Of a stretch of DNA of 64,000 bases, positions 44,689-53,824 are shown one piece after another. The stretch's first letter is position 1; every line of letters begins with the position of its first letter. The stretch covers positions 4,340,001 through 4,404,000 of the forward strand of contig NZ_CP108513.1 in NCBI RefSeq assembly GCF_035989285.1. The letters run 5' to 3'. The notes under the pieces are model-generated. The model was not told the origin of the DNA and did not search any database. It worked only from the letters and a program-made list of their open reading frames with translations. A program made the translations under genes and the position numbers. This DNA comes from Streptomyces sp. NBC_01235 (GTDB lineage: Bacteria; Actinomycetota; Actinomycetes; Streptomycetales; Streptomycetaceae).

Positions 44689-46118
44689 TGCCTGAGCCCG
44701 TTACTCCGGTGACCTTTCCTCCCGCCTTCCTCTGGGGCGCCGCGACGTCCGCGTACCAGATCGAGGGGGCGGTGCGGGAGGACGGCCGCACCCCGTCGAT
44801 CTGGGACACCTTCAGCCATACACCGGGGAAGACGGCCGGTGGCGAGCACGGTGACATCGCTGTCGACCACTACCACCGCTATCGCGACGACGTGGCGCTG
44901 ATGGCGGAGCTGGGCCTCACGGCGTACCGCTTCTCGATCTCCTGGTCCCGGGTCCAGCCGACGGGCCGCGGTCCCGCGGTGCAGGTGGGCCTGGACTTCT
45001 ACCGCCGTCTGGTGGACGAGCTGCTGGCGGTGGGCATCAAGCCGGCCGTCACGCTCTACCACTGGGACCTCCCGCAGGAGCTGGAGGACGCGGGCGGCTG
45101 GCCGGAGCGGGACACGGCGTTCCGGTTCGCGGAGTACGCGCAGATCGTCGGGGAGGCGCTCGGCGACCGTGTGGAGAACTGGATCACGCTGAACGAGCCG
45201 TGGTGCAGCGCGTTCCTGGGCTACGCGTCCGGGGTGCACGCGCCGGGCCGCACGGACCCGGCGGCGTCGTTGAAGGCGGCCCACCATCTGAACCTGGCGC
45301 ACGGTCTGGGCACTTCGGCGCTGCGCGCGGCCATGCCGGCCCGCAACTCGGTCGCGATCAGCCTCAACTCGTCGGTGGTGCGCCCGCTTTCCCCGGGCGA
45401 TCCGGCGGACCTGGCGGCGGTCCGGAAGATCGACGACCTGGCGAACGGCGTCTTCCACGACCCGATCCTGCGGGGCGCGTACCCGGAGACGCTGCTGGCG
45501 GCGACCTCGTCGCTGACGGACTGGTCGTACGTCCTGGACGGCGATCTGCGCGCCATCAACCAGCCGCTGGACGCTCTGGGGTTGAACTACTACACGCCCA
45601 CGCTGGTCTCGGCGGCGGACACCACCGTGAAGGGGCCGCGCTCGGACGGCCACGGCGCGAGCGACCACTCCCCGTGGCCGGCCGCGGACGACGTCGCCTT
45701 CCACCAGACCCCCGGCGACCGCACCGAGATGGGCTGGACGATCGACCCGACGGGCCTGCACGAGCTGATCATGCGCTACACCCGGGAGGCGCCGGGCCTG
45801 CCGCTGTATGTGACGGAGAACGGCGCGGCCTACGACGACAAGCCCGACCCCGACGGCCGCGTCCACGACCCGGAGCGCATCGCCTACCTGCACGGCCACC
45901 TCTCGGCAGTCCGCCGTGCCATCGCCGACGGCGCGGACGTCCGGGGCTACTACCTGTGGTCCCTGCTGGACAACTTCGAGTGGGCGTACGGCTACGAGAA
46001 GCGGTTCGGCGCGGTGTACGTGGACTACGCGACCCTGGCCCGCACCCCGAAGTCGAGCGCGCGCTGGTACGGCGAGGCGGCCCGGACGGGGACGCTGCCG
46101 GACGTTGAGACGGCCTGA
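44688..46118 (+). CDS. bglC: GH1 beta-glucosidase
   Basis: This encodes 476 residues of family 1 glycosidase: [42 protein letters not shown] with the acid/base Glu in the NEP motif, and [12 protein letters not shown] with the nucleophile Glu in TENG; the end region is [18 protein letters not shown]. There is no signal peptide, so it acts inside the cell on imported cellobiose and cellotriose to give glucose. It is controlled by the overlapping CebR box. An MPEPVTP start agrees with the fold beginning at residue 8. Confidence 0.94.
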   Translation: MPEPVTPVTFPPAFLWGAATSAYQIEGAVREDGRTPSIWDTFSHTPGKTAGGEHGDIAVDHYHRYRDDVALMAELGLTAYRFSISWSRVQPTGRGPAVQVGLDFYRRLVDELLAVGIKPAVTLYHWDLPQELEDAGGWPERDTAFRFAEYAQIVGEALGDRVENWITLNEPWCSAFLGYASGVHAPGRTDPAASLKAAHHLNLAHGLGTSALRAAMPARNSVAISLNSSVVRPLSPGDPADLAAVRKIDDLANGVFHDPILRGAYPETLLAATSSLTDWSYVLDGDLRAINQPLDALGLNYYTPTLVSAADTTVKGPRSDGHGASDHSPWPAADDVAFHQTPGDRTEMGWTIDPTGLHELIMRYTREAPGLPLYVTENGAAYDDKPDPDGRVHDPERIAYLHGHLSAVRRAIADGADVRGYYLWSLLDNFEWAYGYEKRFGAVYVDYATLARTPKSSARWYGEAARTGTLPDVETA

Positions 46119-46168
46119 CCGCATGACCGCACACGGCCACATGACCACCTGACCCGGGGAGCGGGGAA

Positions 46169-46205
46169 CGGGGCGCGGCGCGCCGTGGGGGTGTGCCGCG
46201 CCCCG
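46169..46205. terminator. Bidirectional terminator between bglC and the lipoprotein gene
   Basis: CGGGGCGCGGC pairs perfectly with GCCGCGCCCCG over 11 bases around a 15-base loop, in the 99-base gap between convergent genes. Confidence 0.75.
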
Positions 46206-46217
46206 GCCGCCGACGGT

Positions 46218-46814
46218 CTAGGAGGAGTAGATCTCGCTCATCTCGGTAATCTTGTTGTCCGGGCCGACGGCTACGTCGTAGAAGTTCATCCCCCAGCAGT
46301 CGCTGGTGTCGGCCGAGGCCTGCCCGCCGTCGTACGAGGTCCCGTCCGGGTCCGCGCACGTCTTCACGTGGGCGATGCCGCCGCCCTGGGCGGTGAGGGT
46401 CTTCTGCGTGGTTTCGTTCTTGCTGATGATCGTCACCTTGGTGTCGCCCGAGGCGATGGAGTACGTCGTGAGGTCGCCGGCCGGGCGGTAGGAGGCACCG
46501 GCGTCCGACTTCGGGTCGCAGGACATCTTGGCGTCCTTGGCGACGACATTGTTCCCGGCACCCTCGACGTTGTCGACCCAGATGACCTTGTGGCCCTCGG
46601 CGAGGGTCGGGCAGGAGCCGTTGTCGTCGGCCGAGGTGCTGGGACTTGCCGAGGTGCTGGGACTTGCCGACGTGGTGGAACCGGCCGAGGTGCTGGAACC
46701 GGCGGTGACGGCGGCTGCGCCCTTGTCGTCGGTTTCACCGGGCTGACAGGCGGTCAGCGTGAGCGCCGCGGCAGCGAGCACGGCGGTGGTGAGGGCATGG
46801 CGGATGGAAAGCAC
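46218..46814 (-). CDS. Hypothetical lipoprotein with Ser/Thr repeat linker
   Basis: This encodes 198 residues. A signal peptide with lipobox LTAC at about residue 23 is followed by a low-complexity linker (repeats of about six residues rich in Ser, Thr, Ala and Pro, residues 35-62) and a folded part of about 130 residues with four Cys (SCPTLAEG, KMSCDPKSD, VKTCADPDG, DSDCWG-like SDCWGMNFYD). Disulphides are likely outside the cell. I recognise no family. It converges on bglC and is upstream of nothing it is clearly linked to. Confidence 0.75.
   Translation of the reverse strand: MLSIRHALTTAVLAAAALTLTACQPGETDDKGAAAVTAGSSTSAGSTTSASPSTSASPSTSADDNGSCPTLAEGHKVIWVDNVEGAGNNVVAKDAKMSCDPKSDAGASYRPAGDLTTYSIASGDTKVTIISKNETTQKTLTAQGGGIAHVKTCADPDGTSYDGGQASADTSDCWGMNFYDVAVGPDNKITEMSEIYSS
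46630..46701. repeat. 18-base tandem repeat, four copies, in the lipoprotein linker
   Basis: The unit GCCGAGGTGCTGGGACTT occurs twice exactly (46630-46647 and 46648-46665), followed by two diverged copies ending in GGAACCG. On the coding strand it encodes the Ser/Thr/Ala/Pro linker, whose length can vary by slippage. Confidence 0.8.
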
Positions 46815-47029
46815 AACTCCCCCGAGTTGGTGCGGCCCTGGCTCGGACGGCCGGGCAGTGGATCAAGCGAAGGGGGGAACTCTATCGGCATGGCTTCAGC
46901 GCGGGCGGCGAGGGCGAGTGCGTAGAGCCGGCGGCATCCACCCCGTCCCGCGTCCACGTCCGCGAAAGCGACCACCCCACCTCATCGCCACCACCGCCCC
47001 CCAAGCCCTCGCGAACATCCTCCACGCCC

Positions 47030-49060
47030 TCAGGACCGACCCGTCGGCCCTGTCGTGATCTCCCGCACCACCACGACCCCGCCCGGCGGCACGGTGACCG
47101 TACCCGCCTCCAGCCGCTTGCCCGTGAGCAGTTCGGTGGCGTCGGCGGAGACGGGGACCTCGGCGCCGTCGCCCCGGTGGTCGATGAGGAAGAGATAGTC
47201 GGCGTCGGGTCCACGGCGCCGTACGGCTTCGATGCCCTCCGGGACGCCGCTCACCACCGGCCGCACGCCGGCCTCTCCCCGGACCCGCTCCAGGAGCGTC
47301 GCCAGGGTGTCCGGATCGGGGAGGGTGGCCAGGTACCAGGCGGTGCCCGTGCCGTGGTCGTGCCGCATGACCGCCGGGACGCCCGCGAGCGGGCCGTTCG
47401 TGTACGAGGCCACGGCCTCGGCGCCGTCCGGGCGTACGCGCTCCGACCACAGCGAACCTGTGCCGCCGGCGTCCAGGCCGACCGTCTCCCCCGGCAGCAG
47501 CGGGAACAGTTCGTCCGTGCGGACGCCCAGCGCCTCCCGGAACGCGCCCGGGTAACCGCCCAGCCGTACATGGCAGTTCTCGTCCACCGCCCCGCTGTGG
47601 AAGCCGACCGCGAGCGTGCCGCCCCGCTCGGCGAAGGCGGTCAGGTTCGCCGCGCCCGCGTCGTCGACCAGGTACAGGCTCGGCGCCAGGACCAGGCGGT
47701 ACGCCGACAGGTCCGCGTCCGGGCGGACGAAGTCCACGGCGACGCCCGCCCGCCACAGCGGCTCGTACCAGGCGCGGACCAGCTCCAGGTGACGGATCGA
47801 CTCGCTTGGCTGCGAGGGAAGTTCGAGCGCCCACTTCGCGTCCCAGTCCCAGACGATCGCCGTCTCGGCCGTGCCCGTGCTGCCGCGCACCTCCGCCAGC
47901 GCCTTCAGGTCCGCGCCGAGCGCCACGACGTCCCGCCAGATGACGCTGTCCGTGCCCGCGTGCGGCAGCATCGCCGAGTGCCACTGCTCGGCACCCGCCT
48001 TCGCCGCCCGCCACTGGAAGTAGGCGATGCCGTCGGCGCCGCGCGCGACGTGCGCGAGGGCGTTGCGGCGCAACTCCCCCGCTGTCTTCGCCCTGTTGAC
48101 GGGCTGCCAGTTCACCGCGCCCGTCGAGTGCTCCATCAGCAGCCAGGGACGGTTGCCCGCGAGCGAGCGCACCAGGTCGCCGCTCATCGCGATGTCGATC
48201 TCCGACTCCGGGTCCGTCGACCTCAGATAGTGATCGTTCGAGACGACGTCCAGCTCCGGCGCCCAGCGCCAGTAGTCCAGCGCGTCGAAGTTGTACATCA
48301 CCATGAAGTTGGTGGTGGCGGGTACCGCGGGGGCCGCCTCCGCCAGGACCTCCCGCTCCGCCGTGCACAGCGACAGCAGTTCGTCGCTGCAGAAGCGGCG
48401 CCAGTCCAGCCGGTGGGTGGGGTTCGGGACGGCGCCCGTCGCGCGCGGCGGCAGGATCTCGTCCCAGTCGTAGTACCACTGGCTCCAGAAGGCGGTGCCC
48501 CAGGCGTCGTTGAGCGCCGCCAGGTCATCGCCGTACCTGGCGCGCAGCCAGCGGCGGAAGGCCTCCGCGCTCGTGTCGCAGAAGCACTCCGCGTTGTGGC
48601 AGCCGTACTCGTTGTGGACGTGCCACATGACGACCGCCGGGTGGTCGGCGTACCGCTCCCCCAGCGCCCGGGCGACGCGCAGCGCCGCCTCGCGGTAGGC
48701 GGGGCTGCTCGGGCAGAACGTCTGGCGGCTGCCGTACGACAGTCTTCGGCCGTCGCGGTCCACCGGCAGCGCCTCGGGGTGGGACCTGAAGAACCACGCC
48801 GGTGGCGCGGCCGTCGGGGTGGCCAGGTCGGCGGCGATGCCGTGCGTGTAGAGCATGTCGAGAACGCGGTCCAGGCGCGAGAAGTCGTACACGCCCTCGG
48901 ACGGTTCGAGCAGCGCCCACGAGAAGATGTTGACGCTGACCATGTTGACGCCGGCCTCGGTCATGAGCCGCATGTCCTCGGCCCAGACCTCCTCGGGCCA
49001 CTGCTCGGGGTTGTAGTCGCCGCCGTAGGCGATGCCGGAGATGTTCAAAGAGCGCGTCAC
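47030..49060 (-). CDS. GH42 beta-galactosidase
   Basis: This encodes 676 residues from a GTG at 49060 overlapping the upstream stop (GTGA); the longer frame is shadow. The GH42 catalytic domain starts ISGIAYGGDYNPEQWPEEVW, with WHVHNEYGCHN (acid/base Glu) and WLLMEHSTGAVNWQ (nucleophile Glu); ECFCDTS gives the Cys cluster that binds zinc in GH42 trimers. A trimerisation domain and a C-terminal beta domain follow. There is no signal, so it is intracellular, cleaving imported beta-galactosides. It is the last gene of a five-gene operon with GH36 and the ABC importer. Confidence 0.92.
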   Translation of the reverse strand: MTRSLNISGIAYGGDYNPEQWPEEVWAEDMRLMTEAGVNMVSVNIFSWALLEPSEGVYDFSRLDRVLDMLYTHGIAADLATPTAAPPAWFFRSHPEALPVDRDGRRLSYGSRQTFCPSSPAYREAALRVARALGERYADHPAVVMWHVHNEYGCHNAECFCDTSAEAFRRWLRARYGDDLAALNDAWGTAFWSQWYYDWDEILPPRATGAVPNPTHRLDWRRFCSDELLSLCTAEREVLAEAAPAVPATTNFMVMYNFDALDYWRWAPELDVVSNDHYLRSTDPESEIDIAMSGDLVRSLAGNRPWLLMEHSTGAVNWQPVNRAKTAGELRRNALAHVARGADGIAYFQWRAAKAGAEQWHSAMLPHAGTDSVIWRDVVALGADLKALAEVRGSTGTAETAIVWDWDAKWALELPSQPSESIRHLELVRAWYEPLWRAGVAVDFVRPDADLSAYRLVLAPSLYLVDDAGAANLTAFAERGGTLAVGFHSGAVDENCHVRLGGYPGAFREALGVRTDELFPLLPGETVGLDAGGTGSLWSERVRPDGAEAVASYTNGPLAGVPAVMRHDHGTGTAWYLATLPDPDTLATLLERVRGEAGVRPVVSGVPEGIEAVRRRGPDADYLFLIDHRGDGAEVPVSADATELLTGKRLEAGTVTVPPGGVVVVREITTGPTGRS

Positions 49061-50388
49061 TGGATGACTCCCGTCAGAAGTCGGCGCGTGGTGTTCACGC
49101 CCCACTCGTCGAGCGACAGCAGCCGGTCGCTGGAGGCCATCAGGCCGCCCGTCGCCTCCACGTGCGCGGCCCACCGCTCACGGGTCTCCACGGCCGGGCG
49201 GGCCATCAGGCAGTCGGGGTCGTTGACCCAGAGGCGGCCGTGCTGCCACTGGCGGCCGACGCCCGTGAACTCGGCCGGGTCCTGGCCGGGCTGGCTGTAG
49301 TCGTCGGCCTCGGGACGGCGGTGCGGGGCCGTGTCGGGGCTGACCCGCATCGCGTCGAACAGACCGATTGAGGGGAGGATCGGCGCGCCGCAGCCCAGGA
49401 GGTAGGCCTCCGGGCCGATCGCCGCCCGGATGAGTTCGATGCCTGAACGGTATGCCGTCAGGGGGTCCGCGGACCGGTCGTGCCGGACGCCGTCCAGCGC
49501 GCCCGCGTACAGGAAGTCGACCTTGAAGTAGTCGTAGCCCTCGGTGCGCAGGGTCCGGAAGACGTCCGTCAGGTAGGCCGCCGCCTCGGGGTGGGTGGTG
49601 TCCAGGACCCGCAGGTCGTGGCCCCAGTTGCGGCCGGCGTGCGCGAAGCCGCCGTCGGCGGACCCGACCAGCCAGTCGGGGTGCCCGGCGGCCAGTTCGC
49701 TGCTCGGGTCGACCAGGAAGGGAGCCGTCCAGATGCCGGCCCGGCGGCCCCGGGCGCGGATGGTGTCGGCGATGCCGGCGCGGGAGCGGAAGCGGCCGGA
49801 GAGGGCGAGCCAGTCGCCGAGGGCGCGCTGGTAGCCGTCGTCGATCTGGACGACGTCGACGGGCAGGTCGAGGGTGTCCATCGCGCGGAGGTTCTCGTGG
49901 ACGTCGTCCTCGGTGACGGCCGTGAAGTACTCGTACCAGGAGCACCAGACGGTGGGCGCCGGGCGGGGGGCCGGGAGCCCGAGGCCGGCGGCCCACTCGC
50001 CCAGGAGCGTCTGGGTGTCCGTGCCGGTGTACTCCTTCACCGGGCCGTCGGCGCTGATCTCGGCCATGGCTCCCTGTGGCGTGAGCCGGATGGACGGCAC
50101 CTCGCGCACCGGGTCCGGCGCCGCCCACAGACGTACCGGTGAGCCGTCACCGGGGTCGAGGGCCAGCAGTCCCTCCCCCTGGAAGGTTCCGGCGGGGACG
50201 GTGACGCCCGGGCGGTAGCAGACCGTCGCCCAGTTGTCGTTGGTCGGGCGGTACGGGGCGGCGTCGAGGGCGTAGGCGCCGCTGGGGCTCCAGGACTGCC
50301 AGCCCTCCTCGTGGACACGGGCGCGACGCGGGTCCACGGGGACGGTGGCGGCAGGGGTGAAGGGGTGCTGCACGGAGATCTCTTTCAC
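49057..50388 (-). CDS. GH36-type alpha-galactosidase (melibiase)
   Basis: This encodes 443 residues. It has a short N-terminal part (HEEGWQSWSPSGAY, the W-Q-S-W motif), then the barrel with WCSWYEYFTAVTE, VVQIDDGYQRALGDW, GYDYFKVDFLYAGALDG (nucleophile Asp in KVDF) and DAMRVSPDTAPH (acid/base Asp). It is shorter than classic GH36 enzymes of about 700 residues because the large N-terminal beta domain is reduced. There is no signal. It likely acts on imported alpha-galactosides. It is coupled to GH42 by overlap and lies 25 bases from the permease gene. Confidence 0.88.
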   Translation of the reverse strand: MKEISVQHPFTPAATVPVDPRRARVHEEGWQSWSPSGAYALDAAPYRPTNDNWATVCYRPGVTVPAGTFQGEGLLALDPGDGSPVRLWAAPDPVREVPSIRLTPQGAMAEISADGPVKEYTGTDTQTLLGEWAAGLGLPAPRPAPTVWCSWYEYFTAVTEDDVHENLRAMDTLDLPVDVVQIDDGYQRALGDWLALSGRFRSRAGIADTIRARGRRAGIWTAPFLVDPSSELAAGHPDWLVGSADGGFAHAGRNWGHDLRVLDTTHPEAAAYLTDVFRTLRTEGYDYFKVDFLYAGALDGVRHDRSADPLTAYRSGIELIRAAIGPEAYLLGCGAPILPSIGLFDAMRVSPDTAPHRRPEADDYSQPGQDPAEFTGVGRQWQHGRLWVNDPDCLMARPAVETRERWAAHVEATGGLMASSDRLLSLDEWGVNTTRRLLTGVIQ

Positions 50389-50413
50389 AACGGAACGAAG
50401 GGGCTCGGCCTGC

Positions 50414-51298
50414 TCAGCCCTTGTTGGCGCCCAGGGTGAGGCCGCTGACGAACTGGCGCTGGAGCACGAAGTACACGATCAGTGTGGGGATCGCGGTGAG
50501 CAGGGCGCCGGCGGCGACCAGGTTGGGGTCGGTGAAGTACTGGCCGGAGAGGTTGTTCAGGGCCGAGGTGATCGGCATGTTCTCGCCGGTGGAGATCAGC
50601 ACGATCGCCCAGAAGAAGTCGTTGTAGATCCAGATGGAGAGCAGGGTCGCCAGGGCGGCCATCGCGGGCTTGCACAGGGGCAGCACGATCTGCCAGTACA
50701 GGCGCCAGACGGAGGCGCCGTCGACGAGGGCGGCCTCGGTCAGCTCGTGCGGGAGGGAGCGCATGTAGTTGCTCAGCACGAAGGCGCAGAAGCCGGACTG
50801 GAACGCCACGTGGATCAGGACCAGGCCGAGCGCGGAGTCGTACAGTTTGCCGCTCGTCGTGATGCCGGGCAGGTCGACGAGCAGGTACAGGCGGTACAGC
50901 GGGGTGATGATGACCTGCTGCGGGAGCAGGTTGCCGGCCGTGAAGACGAGCAGCAGGAACAGGTTGACGCGGAAGTCGAAGCGGCTGACGTAGAAGGCCA
51001 CGCAGGAGGACAGGAACAGGGTCAGCAGCACGGCCGGGACGGCGATGAGCAGCGTGTTGCCGAAGTAGTGCAGCATGTCCGACTGCTGGAAGGCGTTGGT
51101 GAAGTTGTCGAAGCCGAGTTTGTCGGGCCAGGAGACGTAGCCCTTGGTGCTGGTCTCGGCGTACGGGCGCAGGGCCGCGAACAGCGCCCACAGCAGGGGT
51201 GCCACCCAGGCCAGGGCGGTGACGGCGAGGAAGGTGTGCAGCAGGATCCGGGCTGGGCGGACGGGGGTGCGCTGCTTGGCCGTGAGGGTCGCGCTCAT
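50414..51298 (-). CDS. Sugar ABC permease (MalG-like)
   Basis: This encodes 294 residues from the ATG at 51298, which overlaps the upstream permease stop (ATGA); the longer frame is shadow. Six membrane helices are visible and the EAA loop reads ELTEAALVDGASVWRLYW. The N-terminal helix has AVTALAWVAPLLWALFAAL. The end GLTLGANKG is typical of MalG/MsmG-type proteins. It imports the sugar that the neighbouring galactosidases cut. Confidence 0.9.
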   Translation of the reverse strand: MSATLTAKQRTPVRPARILLHTFLAVTALAWVAPLLWALFAALRPYAETSTKGYVSWPDKLGFDNFTNAFQQSDMLHYFGNTLLIAVPAVLLTLFLSSCVAFYVSRFDFRVNLFLLLVFTAGNLLPQQVIITPLYRLYLLVDLPGITTSGKLYDSALGLVLIHVAFQSGFCAFVLSNYMRSLPHELTEAALVDGASVWRLYWQIVLPLCKPAMAALATLLSIWIYNDFFWAIVLISTGENMPITSALNNLSGQYFTDPNLVAAGALLTAIPTLIVYFVLQRQFVSGLTLGANKG

Positions 51299-52287
51299 GC
51301 TCGCCGCTCCTTCCGGAAGGTGGAGATCAGGTAGGGGATGATCACGGCGAGGGAGATCACCAGCAGGACGACGGCGATCGCCGAGCCGTATCCGATGCGG
51401 CTGGACTCGCCGATGATGTTGTTGGTGACCAGGATCGACAGCAGTTCGGTGCCCTGGGCGCCCTTGTTGAAGACGAAGACCAGGTCGAAGGCGCGCAGGG
51501 CCTCGATGATCGTCACGACGAGGACGACGGTGTTCGTGGGCCGCAGGGTGGGGAAGATGACGTTCTTGAACGTCTGCCACTCGTTGGCGCCGTCCAGCGC
51601 GGAGGCCTCGCGCAGGGCCGGGTCGACGCTTTTGAGGCCGGCCAGGTAGAGGATCATCATGTAGCCGGCGTGGCGCCAGGACGCGGCGATGAGGATGGCC
51701 CACAGGTTGAGGTGCGGGTCGCCGATCCAGTCGATGTAGTGGCCGGGCTTGTTCGCGCCGATGAGGCTGTTGATCAGGCCTGTGTCCGGGTTGTAGACGA
51801 GTTGCCAGACGAAGCCGGTGACCGCCAGGGAGACCACGACGGGCAGGAACAACGCGGTCTGGTAGACCCGGCTGAAGCGGATCTTCTTGTCCAGCTGGAC
51901 CGCCAGGAACAGTCCGAACGGCGTCGGGATCAGGATGAGCACGACGAACCAGATGACGTTGTGCTCGACGGCGGGCCAGAACTGCGGGTTGTTGCTGAAC
52001 AGCTCCTTGAAGTTGTCCAGCCCGACCCACTTGATCGAGTCGAAGCCGATGCCGTCCCAGGTGGTGAAGGCCAGGGCGATGGAGGCCAGCGCGGTGACCC
52101 AGACGAGGGCCACGTGCAGGATCGTCGGCACGCCGGCCATCAGGCCGAGCGTGAGCCGGTCGCGGCGGGTCAGCAGGCGCCGGTGGCCCTGCGGAACCCG
52201 CTTCTTCGGGGATGCGGTGCCCGGAGGCGGCACGGCGGCCGCCTCCGGGGTCTTCGTGGTGTCCACGGTCATGGTGTGGGTGCTCAT
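51295..52287 (-). CDS. Sugar ABC permease (MalF-like)
   Basis: This encodes 330 residues with a polar N-terminus of about 45 residues and six helices: LGLMAGVPTILHVALVWVTA starts helix 1. The EAA loop reads ALREASALDGANEWQTFKNV. It pairs with the MalG-like protein. There is no ATPase gene in the operon, so it likely shares MsiK. It lies 19 bases after the binding-protein gene. Confidence 0.9.
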   Translation of the reverse strand: MSTHTMTVDTTKTPEAAAVPPPGTASPKKRVPQGHRRLLTRRDRLTLGLMAGVPTILHVALVWVTALASIALAFTTWDGIGFDSIKWVGLDNFKELFSNNPQFWPAVEHNVIWFVVLILIPTPFGLFLAVQLDKKIRFSRVYQTALFLPVVVSLAVTGFVWQLVYNPDTGLINSLIGANKPGHYIDWIGDPHLNLWAILIAASWRHAGYMMILYLAGLKSVDPALREASALDGANEWQTFKNVIFPTLRPTNTVVLVVTIIEALRAFDLVFVFNKGAQGTELLSILVTNNIIGESSRIGYGSAIAVVLLVISLAVIIPYLISTFRKERRA

Positions 52288-52306
52288 CCGCTTCAGCAGG
52301 AGGGTC

Positions 52307-53632
52307 TCAGCCGGACGCGAAGATCGTCTTCTTCTGGCGCTCGATCGACGTCAGCAGGCTGTCGATGCCCTTGGGGTCGCGGACGAACTTCTGCAGCGCC
52401 GGCTGCATCACCGTCGAGGTGAAGTCCGGCCGGCTGTCGCGGTCCATGAACTGCGTGAGGTGCTTGGCGCCGCTGATCATCGCGTACGCCTTCTTCTGCA
52501 GCGCGGTGTACGAGGAGGTGTCGGCCTTGGACGAGGCGGCGACGACGCTCGGGTCGGCCTTGAGGTAGATCGCCTCGGCCTCCGGGGTGCCCAGGTACTC
52601 CAGGAGCTTGACGGCGGACGCCTTGCTCTTCGGGGCCTTGGAGAGCATGAAGCCGTCGGTGGGCGCCTCGACCGTCTCCTGGCCGTACGTCGGGTCGATC
52701 TCCGGGAAGGCGAAGAAGTCGAGGTCGTCGGCGTCGGCTTGGTTGGTGAACTGCTGCGCCACGAAGGTGCCCAGCAGGTACATGCCGGCCTTCTTGGAGA
52801 CGAGGGTCTGGGCGGCGTCCTGCCAGGTGCGGCCGACGGCGCCGTCCTGGTGGTAGGGGAGCAGCTCGGCCCAGTGGTCGAAGGTCTTGCGGACCTTGGC
52901 GTCGGTCCAGGAGGCCTTGCCCGCCATCAGCTCGACGTGGAAGTCGTAGCCGTTGGTGCGGAAGTTGATCTGGTCGAACGTGCCGAGCGCGGGCCAGGCG
53001 TCCTTGTCGCCGAAGGCGATCGGGACCAGGCCGTCCTTCTTCATCTGCTTGCACAGGGCGACCAGCTGGTCCCAGGTGGTGGGGACGGTGTAGCCGTGCT
53101 GCTGGAACACGCTCTTCCGGTAGAAGAGCGCCCAGGGGTACGTGTACAGCGGCACGAAGTAGTACTTGCCGTCCTCGCCCTTGCTGAGCGCCTTCATCGC
53201 GTCGGGGAAGTTGCCGCCGATGGTCTGCCACACGTCGTCGATGGGGGTGGCGAGCTTCTTGCCCGCGAAGAACTGCATGCGGTAGCCGGCGAACCAGTTG
53301 AACACGTCGTCCGGGGTGCCCTGGAGGTAGGAGTTGATCTGCTCCTGGAACGTGTTGTGGTCCTTGGTGTTCACGTCGACCGTGATCCCGGACTGCTTCT
53401 TGAAGGCCGCGTAGATCTCGGCGAACGCCTTCTTCGGGACGGCGTCGGAGGCGTTGGAGCCGAGGGTGACGGTCTTCGGGTCCGACGAGGTGCCGCTGCC
53501 GCCGCAGGCCGACAGGAGGGGGATGCCGGCGCCGAGGACGGCCGCGCCGCCTATGCCACGCAGTACGGCGCGGCGGCTCGCCGAGGGAAGGGCGGGGAGG
53601 GAGAGGCGGCCAGAGGGGGTGACGTGGTGCAT
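52307..53632 (-). CDS. Sugar ABC substrate-binding lipoprotein
   Basis: This encodes 441 residues from the ATG at 53632 with AGGAG 6 bases upstream. A Tat-like signal (SRRAVLRGIGG) ends in lipobox LLSAC at about residue 44, then GGSGTSSD. The family 1 binding protein body has AFKKQSGITVDVNTKDHNTF, VPLYTYPWALFYRKSVFQQHG and a Trp-rich pocket. It is the first gene of the operon and is preceded by about 190 AT-richer bases. A galactoside ligand is inferred from the coupled galactosidase genes. Confidence 0.9.
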   Translation of the reverse strand: MHHVTPSGRLSLPALPSASRRAVLRGIGGAAVLGAGIPLLSACGGSGTSSDPKTVTLGSNASDAVPKKAFAEIYAAFKKQSGITVDVNTKDHNTFQEQINSYLQGTPDDVFNWFAGYRMQFFAGKKLATPIDDVWQTIGGNFPDAMKALSKGEDGKYYFVPLYTYPWALFYRKSVFQQHGYTVPTTWDQLVALCKQMKKDGLVPIAFGDKDAWPALGTFDQINFRTNGYDFHVELMAGKASWTDAKVRKTFDHWAELLPYHQDGAVGRTWQDAAQTLVSKKAGMYLLGTFVAQQFTNQADADDLDFFAFPEIDPTYGQETVEAPTDGFMLSKAPKSKASAVKLLEYLGTPEAEAIYLKADPSVVAASSKADTSSYTALQKKAYAMISGAKHLTQFMDRDSRPDFTSTVMQPALQKFVRDPKGIDSLLTSIERQKKTIFASG

Positions 53633-53774
53633 GAACGACTCCTGACGCGGGGTTCGGCCATGAGGTGCGGCTGAAAATCTGTTCTTAATCGACCAGAAAT
53701 CAACTTGACCGAACACGGGGTGGCGCAATAACAGCCGTATGTCCGGTCATGCGTCAAGAGCCGCCGCCTTCATT

Positions 53775-53793
53775 TGTCGAAACGTAATCGACA
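53775..53793. promoter_or_regulatory. Operator-like inverted repeat upstream of the galactoside operon
   Basis: TGTCGA-7-TCGACA lies about 145 bases before the binding-protein start in a region of low GC. No regulator gene lies beside it, so the cognate protein is unknown. Confidence 0.35.
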
Positions 53794-53824
53794 CACCTTG
53801 ATCACCTTCTGTCCGTTTTCTTGA

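Noticed and set aside
46630..46701. Regular short repeats considered as a CRISPR array
   Set aside because: The 18-base units are directly tandem without spacers and lie in frame inside a lipoprotein linker.
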